A stretch of DNA of 13,901 nucleotides, taken from positions 1 through 13,901 of the forward strand of contig CAYJHJ010000054.1 in assembly GCA_964370095.1 (NCBI GenBank), written 5' to 3'. Origin of the DNA: CAYJAZ01 sp964370095 (lineage in GTDB: Bacteria; Desulfobacterota; Desulfovibrionia; Desulfovibrionales; Desulfovibrionaceae). Of this stretch, positions 5,880 to 12,888 are shown piece after piece. How positions within the stretch are numbered: the first letter of the stretch is position 1; each line of letters begins with the position of its first letter. The notes beneath the pieces were generated by a model. It was given only the letters and a program-made list of their open reading frames with translations. It did no database searches and was not told the DNA's origin. Both the position numbers and the translations under genes were made by a program.

Positions 5880-7832
5880 ATGCCATTTATGAAAAAAAAT
5901 ATAGTGTTTCATCTCATCTTAAGTTTTTTTATTTTTGCATTAACTAATCATGCAAAAGCTGAAGAACTTGATTATTCTTTATATACTTCACTGCTTATGA
6001 ATTATAATAAAGCATACGGCACAGCAGATTTTGAAGATTATAATGTTGGCAAGGAAAATCCATACTCTAAAAGCTTTGGTGTGGTTTATAATCGTTTAAT
6101 TGACTTTAACGATGATGATATCCCGGAACTTGTTATTGTGCGTGTTGATAAAGATACTATGGATTATACAAATGCAATGCAAATTTACGGATTTGATATT
6201 GAAGGAAAACTTACTCGTCTTGCTGAATTTACACCATTTCTCAGAACTTATGAAGAAGAAATTTATAATGTTGCTTTTACAGACTATTATGGTGATGTAT
6301 ATCTTGTTACTGGCAATGAAGGCACAAATAGTGATCAAACTTTGTGGCGCTTGACATATTCAGGCTTTGTGCGTGAAATTGATTTCAAAAAAGAACTTTT
6401 ATATGGCAATACAAGTTTTTTTGTCAATGGCAATGAAGTGAGTGAAGAAGAGTTTAATAAAAAAAGCTATGAATACTTAGAGCATAAAATTTTTGAACAA
6501 ATTTCAAATGTATCCGGCGAAAAATTTATGAAGCTTATGGAAAGAAACATGGCTTCTTTAGGAAGCTATAACTTACCTGCACCTAAAAATGGCACAAACA
6601 AAGTTGCAACTTTTAATGACGCACGCTTTGTTATTTATGAAGATGTTCCAACAAGCGAAAATGAAGTGCTTATCAAAGCATATTTTGATGCTGAAATTAA
6701 CTATGATTTAGATGTATTGACAAAATTGCATTATAAAAATCAATTTATTCCCGAATATGAGCAAAAAAGGTTTGAGAATAAAGCATATATTCCCGGTTTT
6801 ATAGTTGAAGATATTTTCACTTTGACTGATCCGGCGTCCTACTATAGTTTAAACTTACATAATAGAATAGCAGGTGAGCCTATTGTTATGGATTTCTATG
6901 AGAATCAACCTGTTTTGCCTGAAAATATTATGGATTATCAAATAATTCAATGCACAGTTACAGAAGCTATGGATTTTTCACACACCGGTTACACACCTCA
7001 AACGGGCTATGGCAGATATAAATATTGGTTTTTCCTTGTGCAAGAAGCAGAAAGCAAAGAATGGAAGATTTACTCTATAATAACAGATCATCTTTTTGAT
7101 ATGGCAGGCGCTGATGAAGCTTTTAAAACTAAATTCATAGGCTATAAACAAGTGGGCGATGTTGAGCTTTTTTCAAGAGCCTATCCCTATCTGAAATCCT
7201 ATGATGAAGTAAAGCTTGCAAGACTTAATCTTGAAGGGGATGAAACTTATCTTATTTCTCCTGCATGGGCAACAGCTCAAATGCGAGTGTTTGAATTTCC
7301 CAAAAGAGGTAGTACATCAGGCGGTGCAAGCCTCATTTATCAAACAGAACAAGGTGAAAGCCTTTTAATTTCATTGAATTATGACGAATCAGACCCTAGG
7401 CATGTTATTCAAATTATTGATCCACGTTCAAAAGAAACATATAATTATGTGCCTTCTTTAATTTCTACTGGCAACATAATTCCCAGTGAAGACCTTACTC
7501 TTGGCTATGAAAAAGAAATAATTGCAAGCCTTTATCCATATGCAGAAGAATTTACAGAAAGTTTTGTATGGGAACATCCTCTTCCAACGCAAATTGTGGC
7601 ATGCGGAAAGAATGAAGGCTTAGATTATGGAGATGGAATGTATATTGTCTTAGAAAATACAGGTGCATTTTACTTTGATAAATTTGACGATCAAGATATG
7701 ATTAACAGTAAAAAAGATACTAGAATTTGCATTGAATATAAGCCAATATCTGAGTCTGCACCCGGTATTGGAGAAGAGCGTGAAATAAATAAATATGAGA
7801 ATATTTATAAACCTTCAACAAGTTTGAATTAA
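5880..7832 (+). CDS. Large exported protein of unknown function with an N-terminal Asp-rich repeat-like region
   Basis: A 650-residue protein. The ATG at 5880 is chosen because AAAAGGA (5867-5873) is 6 bases upstream; a second ATG at 5889 is too distant. The signal peptide is residues 1-27 (ending HAKA). Residues 68-90 (VVYNRLIDFNDDDIPELVIV) carry the DxNxDxxxE pattern found in FG-GAP-like and related secreted proteins. A short FVNGNEVSEEEFNKK element (181-195) resembles a linker often seen after such regions in gut-bacterial secreted proteins. Around 390-410, YKYWFFLVQEAESKEWKIYS resembles the end strands of an NTF2-like fold, but this is weak. The remaining sequence is beta-rich and unassigned. 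It is the last gene of the operon. No clear terminator follows in the 118-base gap before the next gene. Confidence 0.75.
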   Translation: MPFMKKNIVFHLILSFFIFALTNHAKAEELDYSLYTSLLMNYNKAYGTADFEDYNVGKENPYSKSFGVVYNRLIDFNDDDIPELVIVRVDKDTMDYTNAMQIYGFDIEGKLTRLAEFTPFLRTYEEEIYNVAFTDYYGDVYLVTGNEGTNSDQTLWRLTYSGFVREIDFKKELLYGNTSFFVNGNEVSEEEFNKKSYEYLEHKIFEQISNVSGEKFMKLMERNMASLGSYNLPAPKNGTNKVATFNDARFVIYEDVPTSENEVLIKAYFDAEINYDLDVLTKLHYKNQFIPEYEQKRFENKAYIPGFIVEDIFTLTDPASYYSLNLHNRIAGEPIVMDFYENQPVLPENIMDYQIIQCTVTEAMDFSHTGYTPQTGYGRYKYWFFLVQEAESKEWKIYSIITDHLFDMAGADEAFKTKFIGYKQVGDVELFSRAYPYLKSYDEVKLARLNLEGDETYLISPAWATAQMRVFEFPKRGSTSGGASLIYQTEQGESLLISLNYDESDPRHVIQIIDPRSKETYNYVPSLISTGNIIPSEDLTLGYEKEIIASLYPYAEEFTESFVWEHPLPTQIVACGKNEGLDYGDGMYIVLENTGAFYFDKFDDQDMINSKKDTRICIEYKPISESAPGIGEEREINKYENIYKPSTSLN

Positions 7833-7865
7833 TAACTAGATGCAATTATAACATTAAATTGATCT

Positions 7866-7914
7866 ATGTGTTTTGACAACACATTTTGACAAAATTATCT
7901 ATTTGCTTTAGCAT
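7866..7914 (+). promoter_or_regulatory. Promoter region with dyad upstream of the 5'-nucleotidase gene
   Basis: A perfect dyad ATGTGTT-n5-AACACAT spans 7866-7884. It overlaps two direct copies of TTTTGACA (7871-7878 and 7884-7891), each supplying a consensus TTGACA -35. The -10 box is less clear: TTATCT (7895-7900) suits the first, TAGCAT (7909-7914) at 17 bases suits the second. The dyad covers the -35 region, so a bound protein should affect initiation. Confidence 0.55.
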
Positions 7915-7950
7915 TAACAAAAAAACAGCTCTTTAAAAGGAAAGATTAAC

Positions 7951-9615
7951 ATGAAAAAAATATTTTTATTTTCAACACTTGCCTTATCATTATTATCTTC
8001 TGGCTGTGCTTATAAAGAAGAACAAGCCCAAATGCCTTATCATAAAACCGGCGATTATGACAAAATTGTTATTCTTCATACAAATGATGTTCATGCCGGT
8101 ATTGATGATTATATTGGTTATGCAGGTTTAGCAGCCTATAAAAAAGAAATGGAAGAAAAATATGGTGCTGATAACGTTATTTTGGTTGATGCAGGCGATT
8201 CTGTGCAGGGTGCAAGCGTTGCAATGCTCACTCAAGGTGAGGCTATTGTTGAGCTTATGAATGCTGTTGATTATGATTATTTTGTTCTTGGTAACCATGA
8301 ATTTGATTATCAAATACCTCGTATGTTTGAACTTACAAACATGATGGAAACTGAAGTTGTTTCTTCTAATTTTATAGATTTAAGAACAAATAAAGCCGTG
8401 TTTTCACCTTATATAATTCACAAAATTAATGATATTGATATTGCTTTTGTTGGCATAACTACACCTGAATCTTTCACAAAAGTAAGTGTAAGTTACTTTC
8501 AAGATGAAAAAGGTAGTCTTATCTATACCTTCGCAGAAGATAAAAGTGGTGATAATCTTTATAAAAATGTGCAAGAAAGCGTTGATAAAGCACGTCAAGA
8601 GGGTGCAGAATATGTTGTTGCACTTGCGCATTTAGGGCTTGAAACAACTTCAGCCCCTTGGCGCTCAACCGATCTTATTGCAAATACTACAGGCATTGAT
8701 ATTGTGCTTGACGGCCACTCACACTCTGTAATTGAAGGCGAAATTTATAAAAATAAAAATAATGAAGATGTCATTCTTTCGCAAACAGGCACAAAATTAG
8801 AAAGAATTGGTAAGGTTATTATTGATCCAAATCAAAACCCTGATAATGATATTAAAGCTATTCTTTTTGGCGGTGATGGCAGTTACATAACAAAAGATGC
8901 TGAAGTTCAAGCCTTGGTGGATGAAATTAATGCTGATTTTGAAGGAATTTTGGAAAGAGAAGTTGCTTATACTGATTATGAGCTTCTTAGGTCGAATGAT
9001 ACTACGGAGCTTTCACGTGTTGGCGAAACAAATCTTGGTGATTTGGTTACAGATGCTTATCGTGCTATTCTTGAAACCGATGTTGCAATCACAAATGGCG
9101 GCGGTATACGTGCAAATGTTGATAAAGGCCCAATCACATTCAGGGAAATAATTGATCTTCATCCTTTTGGAAATAATATTATTTCAGTGGAAGTGAGCGG
9201 GAAAACAATCAAAGATGCTTTAGAAATGGCTTCACGCACATGGCCTGCTGCAAATGGTGGCTTTTTACAAGTTTCAGGCATGACATATGAAATTGATGGC
9301 TCAATCCCGTCAAGTGTGAAAGTGAATGATCAGGGTAATTTTATTTCTGTTGATGGAGCATATAGAGTTAAAAATATTACAATCGGTGGCAAAGCACTTG
9401 ATGAAAATAAAATGTATACTCTTGCAACTCATGATTATATGATAAAAAAAGCAGGCGAAGGCATGACAATGTTTAAAGATGTAAAAATTCTGAAAGATAT
9501 GTTTATGCTTGATAGCGAGGTTCTTATCAAATATTTCACTGAAAACTTAAATGGAAAAGTGGGAAGCGAATATGCTGAAACCACACCAGGCAAAAGAATT
9601 AAAACCTATAATTAA
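7951..9615 (+). CDS. Lipoprotein 5'-nucleotidase / UshA-family metallophosphatase
   Basis: A 554-residue enzyme expected to remove phosphate from nucleotides, or split related diphosphates, outside the cytoplasm. Residues 1-19 (LLSSGC, C19) form a lipoprotein leader, so it is probably membrane-anchored, unlike soluble E. coli UshA. The N-terminal metallophosphatase domain (38-300) has all the usual two-metal ligand motifs: TNDVH (D46, H48), DAGDS (D83), GNHEFD (N115, H116), AHLG (H227) and DGHSH (H256, H258). The C-terminal substrate-binding domain (about 335-552) has TNLGDLVTDA, TNGGGIR (R387), DLHPFGN (F406) and YTLATHDYM. Length matches the 520-560 residue family. The ATG follows AAAAGGAAAG. 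The next gene starts 18 bases after the stop, suggesting one transcript. The exact substrate (AMP, UDP-sugar, cyclic nucleotide) cannot be told. Confidence 0.9.
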   Translation: MKKIFLFSTLALSLLSSGCAYKEEQAQMPYHKTGDYDKIVILHTNDVHAGIDDYIGYAGLAAYKKEMEEKYGADNVILVDAGDSVQGASVAMLTQGEAIVELMNAVDYDYFVLGNHEFDYQIPRMFELTNMMETEVVSSNFIDLRTNKAVFSPYIIHKINDIDIAFVGITTPESFTKVSVSYFQDEKGSLIYTFAEDKSGDNLYKNVQESVDKARQEGAEYVVALAHLGLETTSAPWRSTDLIANTTGIDIVLDGHSHSVIEGEIYKNKNNEDVILSQTGTKLERIGKVIIDPNQNPDNDIKAILFGGDGSYITKDAEVQALVDEINADFEGILEREVAYTDYELLRSNDTTELSRVGETNLGDLVTDAYRAILETDVAITNGGGIRANVDKGPITFREIIDLHPFGNNIISVEVSGKTIKDALEMASRTWPAANGGFLQVSGMTYEIDGSIPSSVKVNDQGNFISVDGAYRVKNITIGGKALDENKMYTLATHDYMIKKAGEGMTMFKDVKILKDMFMLDSEVLIKYFTENLNGKVGSEYAETTPGKRIKTYN

Positions 9616-9633
9616 GTTGACTGATTATACTAT

Positions 9634-10176
9634 ATGAAAAGCAAAACTTTCATTATTTATTCAATGGCTTGCATAGTATTTTTGCTCTTGTTTGTTGCAA
9701 AAGCAAGTGCTTACACTCCTGAAGTGCCTAAAAGCTACCTATGGCATGATGATTGGACTTTATATCCGCATGATGCTGATTTGACCTTTGCACGAGATAT
9801 GTTTTTTGAAAGAAAAAATGAACCACAAGCACTTGCTTCTTGGGAAAATGGCTCAATAGTAATGTTTCCAATTCACATTAAAGAAGCCGGAAAATTTGAA
9901 ATAAGCATAGAATATAGCCGTAAAGGAACATTGAAGAAAAATCTGGATATTGCTGTAATTATAACTAAAGAGCCAACCCTCTATAGTATTATAGAAAATA
10001 TAGGAACAATTTCTGCAAATATTGAGAATACAGAGAGTGTGGATAGTTATATTAATAAAAAGATCGGAACTCTTTCATTACCACAAGGCTCGTGGTTTCT
10101 TATGATTACAAATAAAGAAAACTCACCACATGAGTATGTTATGAAACTATCTAAGGTTCATCTAAAAAGGAAATGA
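9634..10176 (+). CDS. Small secreted beta-rich protein, possible carbohydrate-binding-like fold
   Basis: A 180-residue protein with a signal peptide (1-26, ending AKASA). The mature part is beta-rich. It includes GSIVMFPIHIKEAGKFEISIEYS (two strands around an AG turn, 73-95) and GTLSLPQGSWFLMITN (145-160), ending in a strand YVMKLSKVHLKRK. This pattern resembles jelly-roll or galactose-binding-like modules attached to glycosidases, but no family is recognised with certainty. No good ribosome-binding site precedes the ATG at 9634. With only 18 bases from the nucleotidase stop, translation may depend on coupling. An internal ATG at 9664 would give a leader without the positive N-terminus, so the first ATG is preferred. 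Its last 15 bases overlap the end of the convergent minus-strand gene. Confidence 0.75.
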   Translation: MKSKTFIIYSMACIVFLLLFVAKASAYTPEVPKSYLWHDDWTLYPHDADLTFARDMFFERKNEPQALASWENGSIVMFPIHIKEAGKFEISIEYSRKGTLKKNLDIAVIITKEPTLYSIIENIGTISANIENTESVDSYINKKIGTLSLPQGSWFLMITNKENSPHEYVMKLSKVHLKRK

Positions 10177-10728
10177 TCTTGGCTCTTCTGTGAGTGAAAT
10201 GCTGATGAGAAAACTTTCTTTATCATCTTCATAGTAGCTTATACCGCTTGTTACAAGAACATAATAGCCATTCCATTGTTTTTGATAATGCGTATAGCCT
10301 TCCCATGCAGTGCGATATTCAAAACCTGCTTGTTCAAGAAGTTTTAAATATTCAGCTTCTTTTGAAGCATATTTTGCATAATCCTCTGAATAAGCAAAGC
10401 CAACTGAAATTGAATCAGGGTAGAAACTTGGCCCAATAAATTTTTCAGTGCTCATTTCTTTGTTTTCTGTTGCAAAGGCAAGAAAATCAGGTATTTGTAA
10501 TCCTTCAAAAGCTTTTGGAGTATTAGTGAATATATACATTTCAGTATTTGTGTTGTAATTTTGTGCATTTGCAAAAGTAGAAGAGAAAAGAATAAATATA
10601 AATATAAAAGAAATATATTTCAGTCTATTGAAAATATTCTTACTGCTAGCATGATTAAAACTGTTTGCTTTTTTTTGAAATGCATCTGCTTGTATAAACT
10701 TTATTTTAGTTGGAATATAAAATTTCAT
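10162..10728 (-). CDS. Exported protein of unknown function with a long signal-peptide N-region
   Basis: A 188-residue protein on the minus strand. Its ATG is preceded by AAGGGGG about 7 bases upstream, a strong site that fixes this start. The hydrophobic signal core (YISFIFIFILFSS, 38-50) and cleavage motif FANA (52-55) come only after a 37-residue, Lys/Asn-rich N-terminal extension; no other Met or standard start lies closer. The mature 133 residues are rich in Tyr, Glu and Phe (AYSEDYAKYASKEAEYLKLL; GYYVLVTSGISYYEDD) and match no family I know. It converges on, and overlaps by 15 bp, the plus-strand gene before it. It diverges from the TMEM43 gene, sharing a 150-base control region. Because its stop lies within the neighbour, no terminator separates the two. 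Confidence 0.75.
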   Translation of the reverse strand: MKFYIPTKIKFIQADAFQKKANSFNHASSKNIFNRLKYISFIFIFILFSSTFANAQNYNTNTEMYIFTNTPKAFEGLQIPDFLAFATENKEMSTEKFIGPSFYPDSISVGFAYSEDYAKYASKEAEYLKLLEQAGFEYRTAWEGYTHYQKQWNGYYVLVTSGISYYEDDKESFLISISLTEEPRSFPF

Positions 10729-10772
10729 GGCAAACCCCCTTAGAATACAATTTATTCATTATATTGTTTTAT

Positions 10773-10839
10773 ATTATATAAGTAAGTTAATTTAGTAAAT
10801 GTGTTAAATGACACATTGCACAAAATTTCTAAATATAAT
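10773..10839. promoter_or_regulatory. Divergent promoter region with CRP/FNR-like dyad
   Basis: A 7-bp dyad AATGTGT-n6-ACACATT spans 10798-10817 (centre 10807.5). On the plus strand a perfect -10 TATAAT lies at 10834-10839 with no good -35. On the minus strand a perfect TATAAT lies at 10778-10773 with only a weak -35-like TTTACT. The dyad is 26-30 bases from each -10, close to the class II activator position (about -40). A single CRP/FNR-type activator could therefore serve both genes; this is inference. Confidence 0.5.
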
Positions 10840-10880
10840 ACTATTTGGATGTTAGTAATAATAATTTAAGGAGGTTTGTT

Positions 10881-12230
10881 ATGTCAAACGATAGCTATAC
10901 AGAAGTAACAACAACCAGTTATGGAAAACGCATTGGAAATTCTTTTAAAGGAATTATAACAGGTATAGTTTTAATTATACTTGGAACATGCTTACTTTAT
11001 TGGAATGAAGGCAGAAGCGTAAGGCAGGCAGGTGCTATAGCGGAAGCAGAACTTATAACGGTTGACTTGCCAAATATTTCAACGATTGACCCAAGTTTTA
11101 ATAATAAAGTGGTTTATGCAAAAGGTGAAGCAAAAACAACTGACTTACTTTCTGATATAGAAATAGGTGTCAGTACAACAGCAATCAATTTAAATAGAGA
11201 AGTTTACTACTATCAATGGGTAGAAAATGAAAGCACTGAAACTGTAAAAAAAGTAGGTGGCAGTGAAGAAAAAAGAACCACATACACCTATGAATTACAA
11301 TGGACTTCCGATCCTATTAATTCAGCTAATTTTAAAGTTCCTGAAGGGCATGAAAATAAAGTTATTTTTAAACTTCCTCTTGAAACTAAAGAATTTGAAG
11401 CAAAAAACGTTAGTTTTGGTGCATATAAACTGCCTTCTTTTCTTATTCGTGGAATTAGTAATCCTGAAGATTTAGCTTTAGAACTAACACCAAGGCAGCT
11501 TGAACATATTAATAGCAACTTAGTGCCTTTACCAAATTCTATACAAGTGCCCATAACAGGTGAAAACACTGTAAACACAACACCAAATGTTCAATATAAT
11601 ACGCCTTATACTACAAATATGAATACAAATACTGCCCAACAACAAGTGCTAACTCAGCCAATGGCACCTGTTCAAGCACCTATCCAAAGAGTGCACGTGA
11701 ACGCAAATTCAATTTATCTTGGCGAAAATCAGGCAAGCCCGCAGGTTGGAGATATTAAAATTAGTTATACACAAACAAAAGATACAAATATTTCCATAGT
11801 TGCAGAAGTTGATGGCAATACTTTTAGTCATTATGTTGCATCAAATGGCAATACTTTTTCTTATCTTTCAAATAAAGAAGCAACAAAAGAAGTTATCTTC
11901 CAAAGTGCTAAAGATTCAAATAGTATAATGACATGGATTATAAGAATATTTGGTATATTTATTGTTGTAATAGGCTTTAAAGCAATTTTAGCACCGCTTT
12001 CAGTTCTTGCTGATGTTATACCTCTTCTTGGTGATCTTGTTGGTATTGGAACAGGTCTTGTTGGTGGTTTAGTTGGAACAGCTTGGTCGCTTATTATTAT
12101 TGCTTTTGCATGGATAAGATTTAGACCAATGCTTGCTTTTGCCCTAATCGGTATTGCTTTAGCCTTTATTGTCTTTACTATTTGGAAAGGCAAAAGTAAA
12201 AAATCCGCTGAAAACCCAACAGCAGGATAA
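10881..12230 (+). CDS. TMEM43-family membrane protein
   Basis: A 449-residue protein; the ATG at 10881 follows AAGGAGG, so an in-frame ATG 12 codons earlier is rejected. One membrane segment lies at about 23-41, followed by WNEG, a hallmark of the TMEM43 (DUF1625) family. A large non-cytoplasmic domain follows (42-345), including REVYYYQWVE (106-115). The C-terminal block (350-435) has several membrane segments with the family signature LAPLSVLADVIPLLGDLVG and GTGLVGGLVG, then FAWIRFRPMLA. Human TMEM43/LUMA is a nuclear-envelope and ER protein; the bacterial role is unknown, perhaps in membrane organisation. Unusually, residues about 215-290 are a low-complexity Asn/Thr/Gln/Pro insert (NTTPNVQYNTPYTTN, NTAQQQVLTQP) that makes the protein longer than the 400-residue human relative. 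A secreted ankyrin gene follows 12 bases later. Confidence 0.9.
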   Translation: MSNDSYTEVTTTSYGKRIGNSFKGIITGIVLIILGTCLLYWNEGRSVRQAGAIAEAELITVDLPNISTIDPSFNNKVVYAKGEAKTTDLLSDIEIGVSTTAINLNREVYYYQWVENESTETVKKVGGSEEKRTTYTYELQWTSDPINSANFKVPEGHENKVIFKLPLETKEFEAKNVSFGAYKLPSFLIRGISNPEDLALELTPRQLEHINSNLVPLPNSIQVPITGENTVNTTPNVQYNTPYTTNMNTNTAQQQVLTQPMAPVQAPIQRVHVNANSIYLGENQASPQVGDIKISYTQTKDTNISIVAEVDGNTFSHYVASNGNTFSYLSNKEATKEVIFQSAKDSNSIMTWIIRIFGIFIVVIGFKAILAPLSVLADVIPLLGDLVGIGTGLVGGLVGTAWSLIIIAFAWIRFRPMLAFALIGIALAFIVFTIWKGKSKKSAENPTAG

Positions 12231-12242
12231 GGATAACTTTTA

Positions 12243-12815
12243 ATGAAAAACTGGCGACTTTACAGCTTGTTTGTTATATTTTTTACAAGTTTTTCACCTC
12301 TTTTATGTGCAGAAGAGCTAAGCCTTTATCAGCTTGTAGAGATAAACGATATTCAAAGAATAGAAAATGCTATCAAGAAAGGTATAGATTTAAATGAATA
12401 CCTAAGTATGGGTGAAACAGCTTTTTCTAACGTCAGTTCTGAACTTGATTGGGATTTGATGAAATTATTGCTTGATAATGGCGCAAATCCCAATCTTTCC
12501 TTTGGTATTCTCTCTGTTCTTGATGCAGAAGTAAAAGATAATGATTTAGCAAAAGTTAAACTTTTACTGGATTACGGTGCAGATGTAAATAATTCATACT
12601 ATATAACTGTTTATGAAACAGAACCTTTCACAACGCCTCTGCATGAAGCAGTGAAACAAAATAATCATGAAATGATAACGCTCCTTTTAACTTATGGTGC
12701 AGATGTAAATATAAAAGACAATGAAGGCTTGACAGCTTTAGACTATGCTGTTAAAAATAATAAAAATGATGTAATAGAGCTTATTGAAAAATATAAAGAT
12801 GCATTTTCTCAATAA
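12243..12815 (+). CDS. Small exported ankyrin-repeat protein
   Basis: A 190-residue protein whose ribosome-binding site AAGGATAA (12229-12236) overlaps the TMEM43 stop codon, so the two genes are probably co-transcribed and coupled. Residues 1-23 form a signal peptide (ending LLCA); the Cys lacks a lipobox and is not a lipidation site. Ankyrin-type units follow: DIQRIENAIKKGIDLNE (36-52), DLMKLLLDNGANPN (71-84), DLAKVKLLLDYGADVN (101-116), and a clear canonical repeat TPLHEAVKQNNHEMITLLLTYGADVN (131-156) followed by a half repeat EGLTALDYAV (161-170). It resembles the other exported ankyrin protein at 3592-4653 but lacks its C-terminal domain. Probably a periplasmic protein-binding partner, possibly of TMEM43; the partner is not known. 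Confidence 0.85.
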   Translation: MKNWRLYSLFVIFFTSFSPLLCAEELSLYQLVEINDIQRIENAIKKGIDLNEYLSMGETAFSNVSSELDWDLMKLLLDNGANPNLSFGILSVLDAEVKDNDLAKVKLLLDYGADVNNSYYITVYETEPFTTPLHEAVKQNNHEMITLLLTYGADVNIKDNEGLTALDYAVKNNKNDVIELIEKYKDAFSQ

Positions 12816-12822
12816 AACTATA

Positions 12823-12851
12823 TTGTTATCGAGAAATTTTAACTATAAGAT
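12823..12851 (+). promoter_or_regulatory. Weak candidate promoter of the TPM-domain gene
   Basis: TTGTTA (12823-12828) and TAAGAT (12846-12851) are 17 bases apart in the 73-base gap between the ankyrin and TPM genes. Neither hexamer is close to consensus, and no terminator is visible in the gap, so read-through from the TMEM43 promoter is equally possible. Confidence 0.3.
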
Positions 12852-12888
12852 AATCCATTTATTTACTTTTTAAATACGATGAGTTCTG

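Noticed and set aside
9664..9711. Internal ATG as start of the 180-residue secreted protein
   Set aside because: It would remove the Lys residues at the signal peptide N-terminus and has no ribosome-binding site either.
10248..10743. Plus-strand reading frames opposite the 10162-10728 gene
   Set aside because: They lack ribosome-binding sites and protein-like composition, while the minus-strand frame has a strong ribosome-binding site and signal peptide.
10845..10880. Upstream ATG extending the TMEM43 protein by 12 residues
   Set aside because: It has no ribosome-binding site, whereas the ATG at 10881 follows AAGGAGG at good spacing and family members start near this point.
12831..12860. 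Hairpin terminator between the second ankyrin gene and the TPM gene
   Set aside because: Only short TTATC/GATAA pairing with a large loop and no U-tract could be found.
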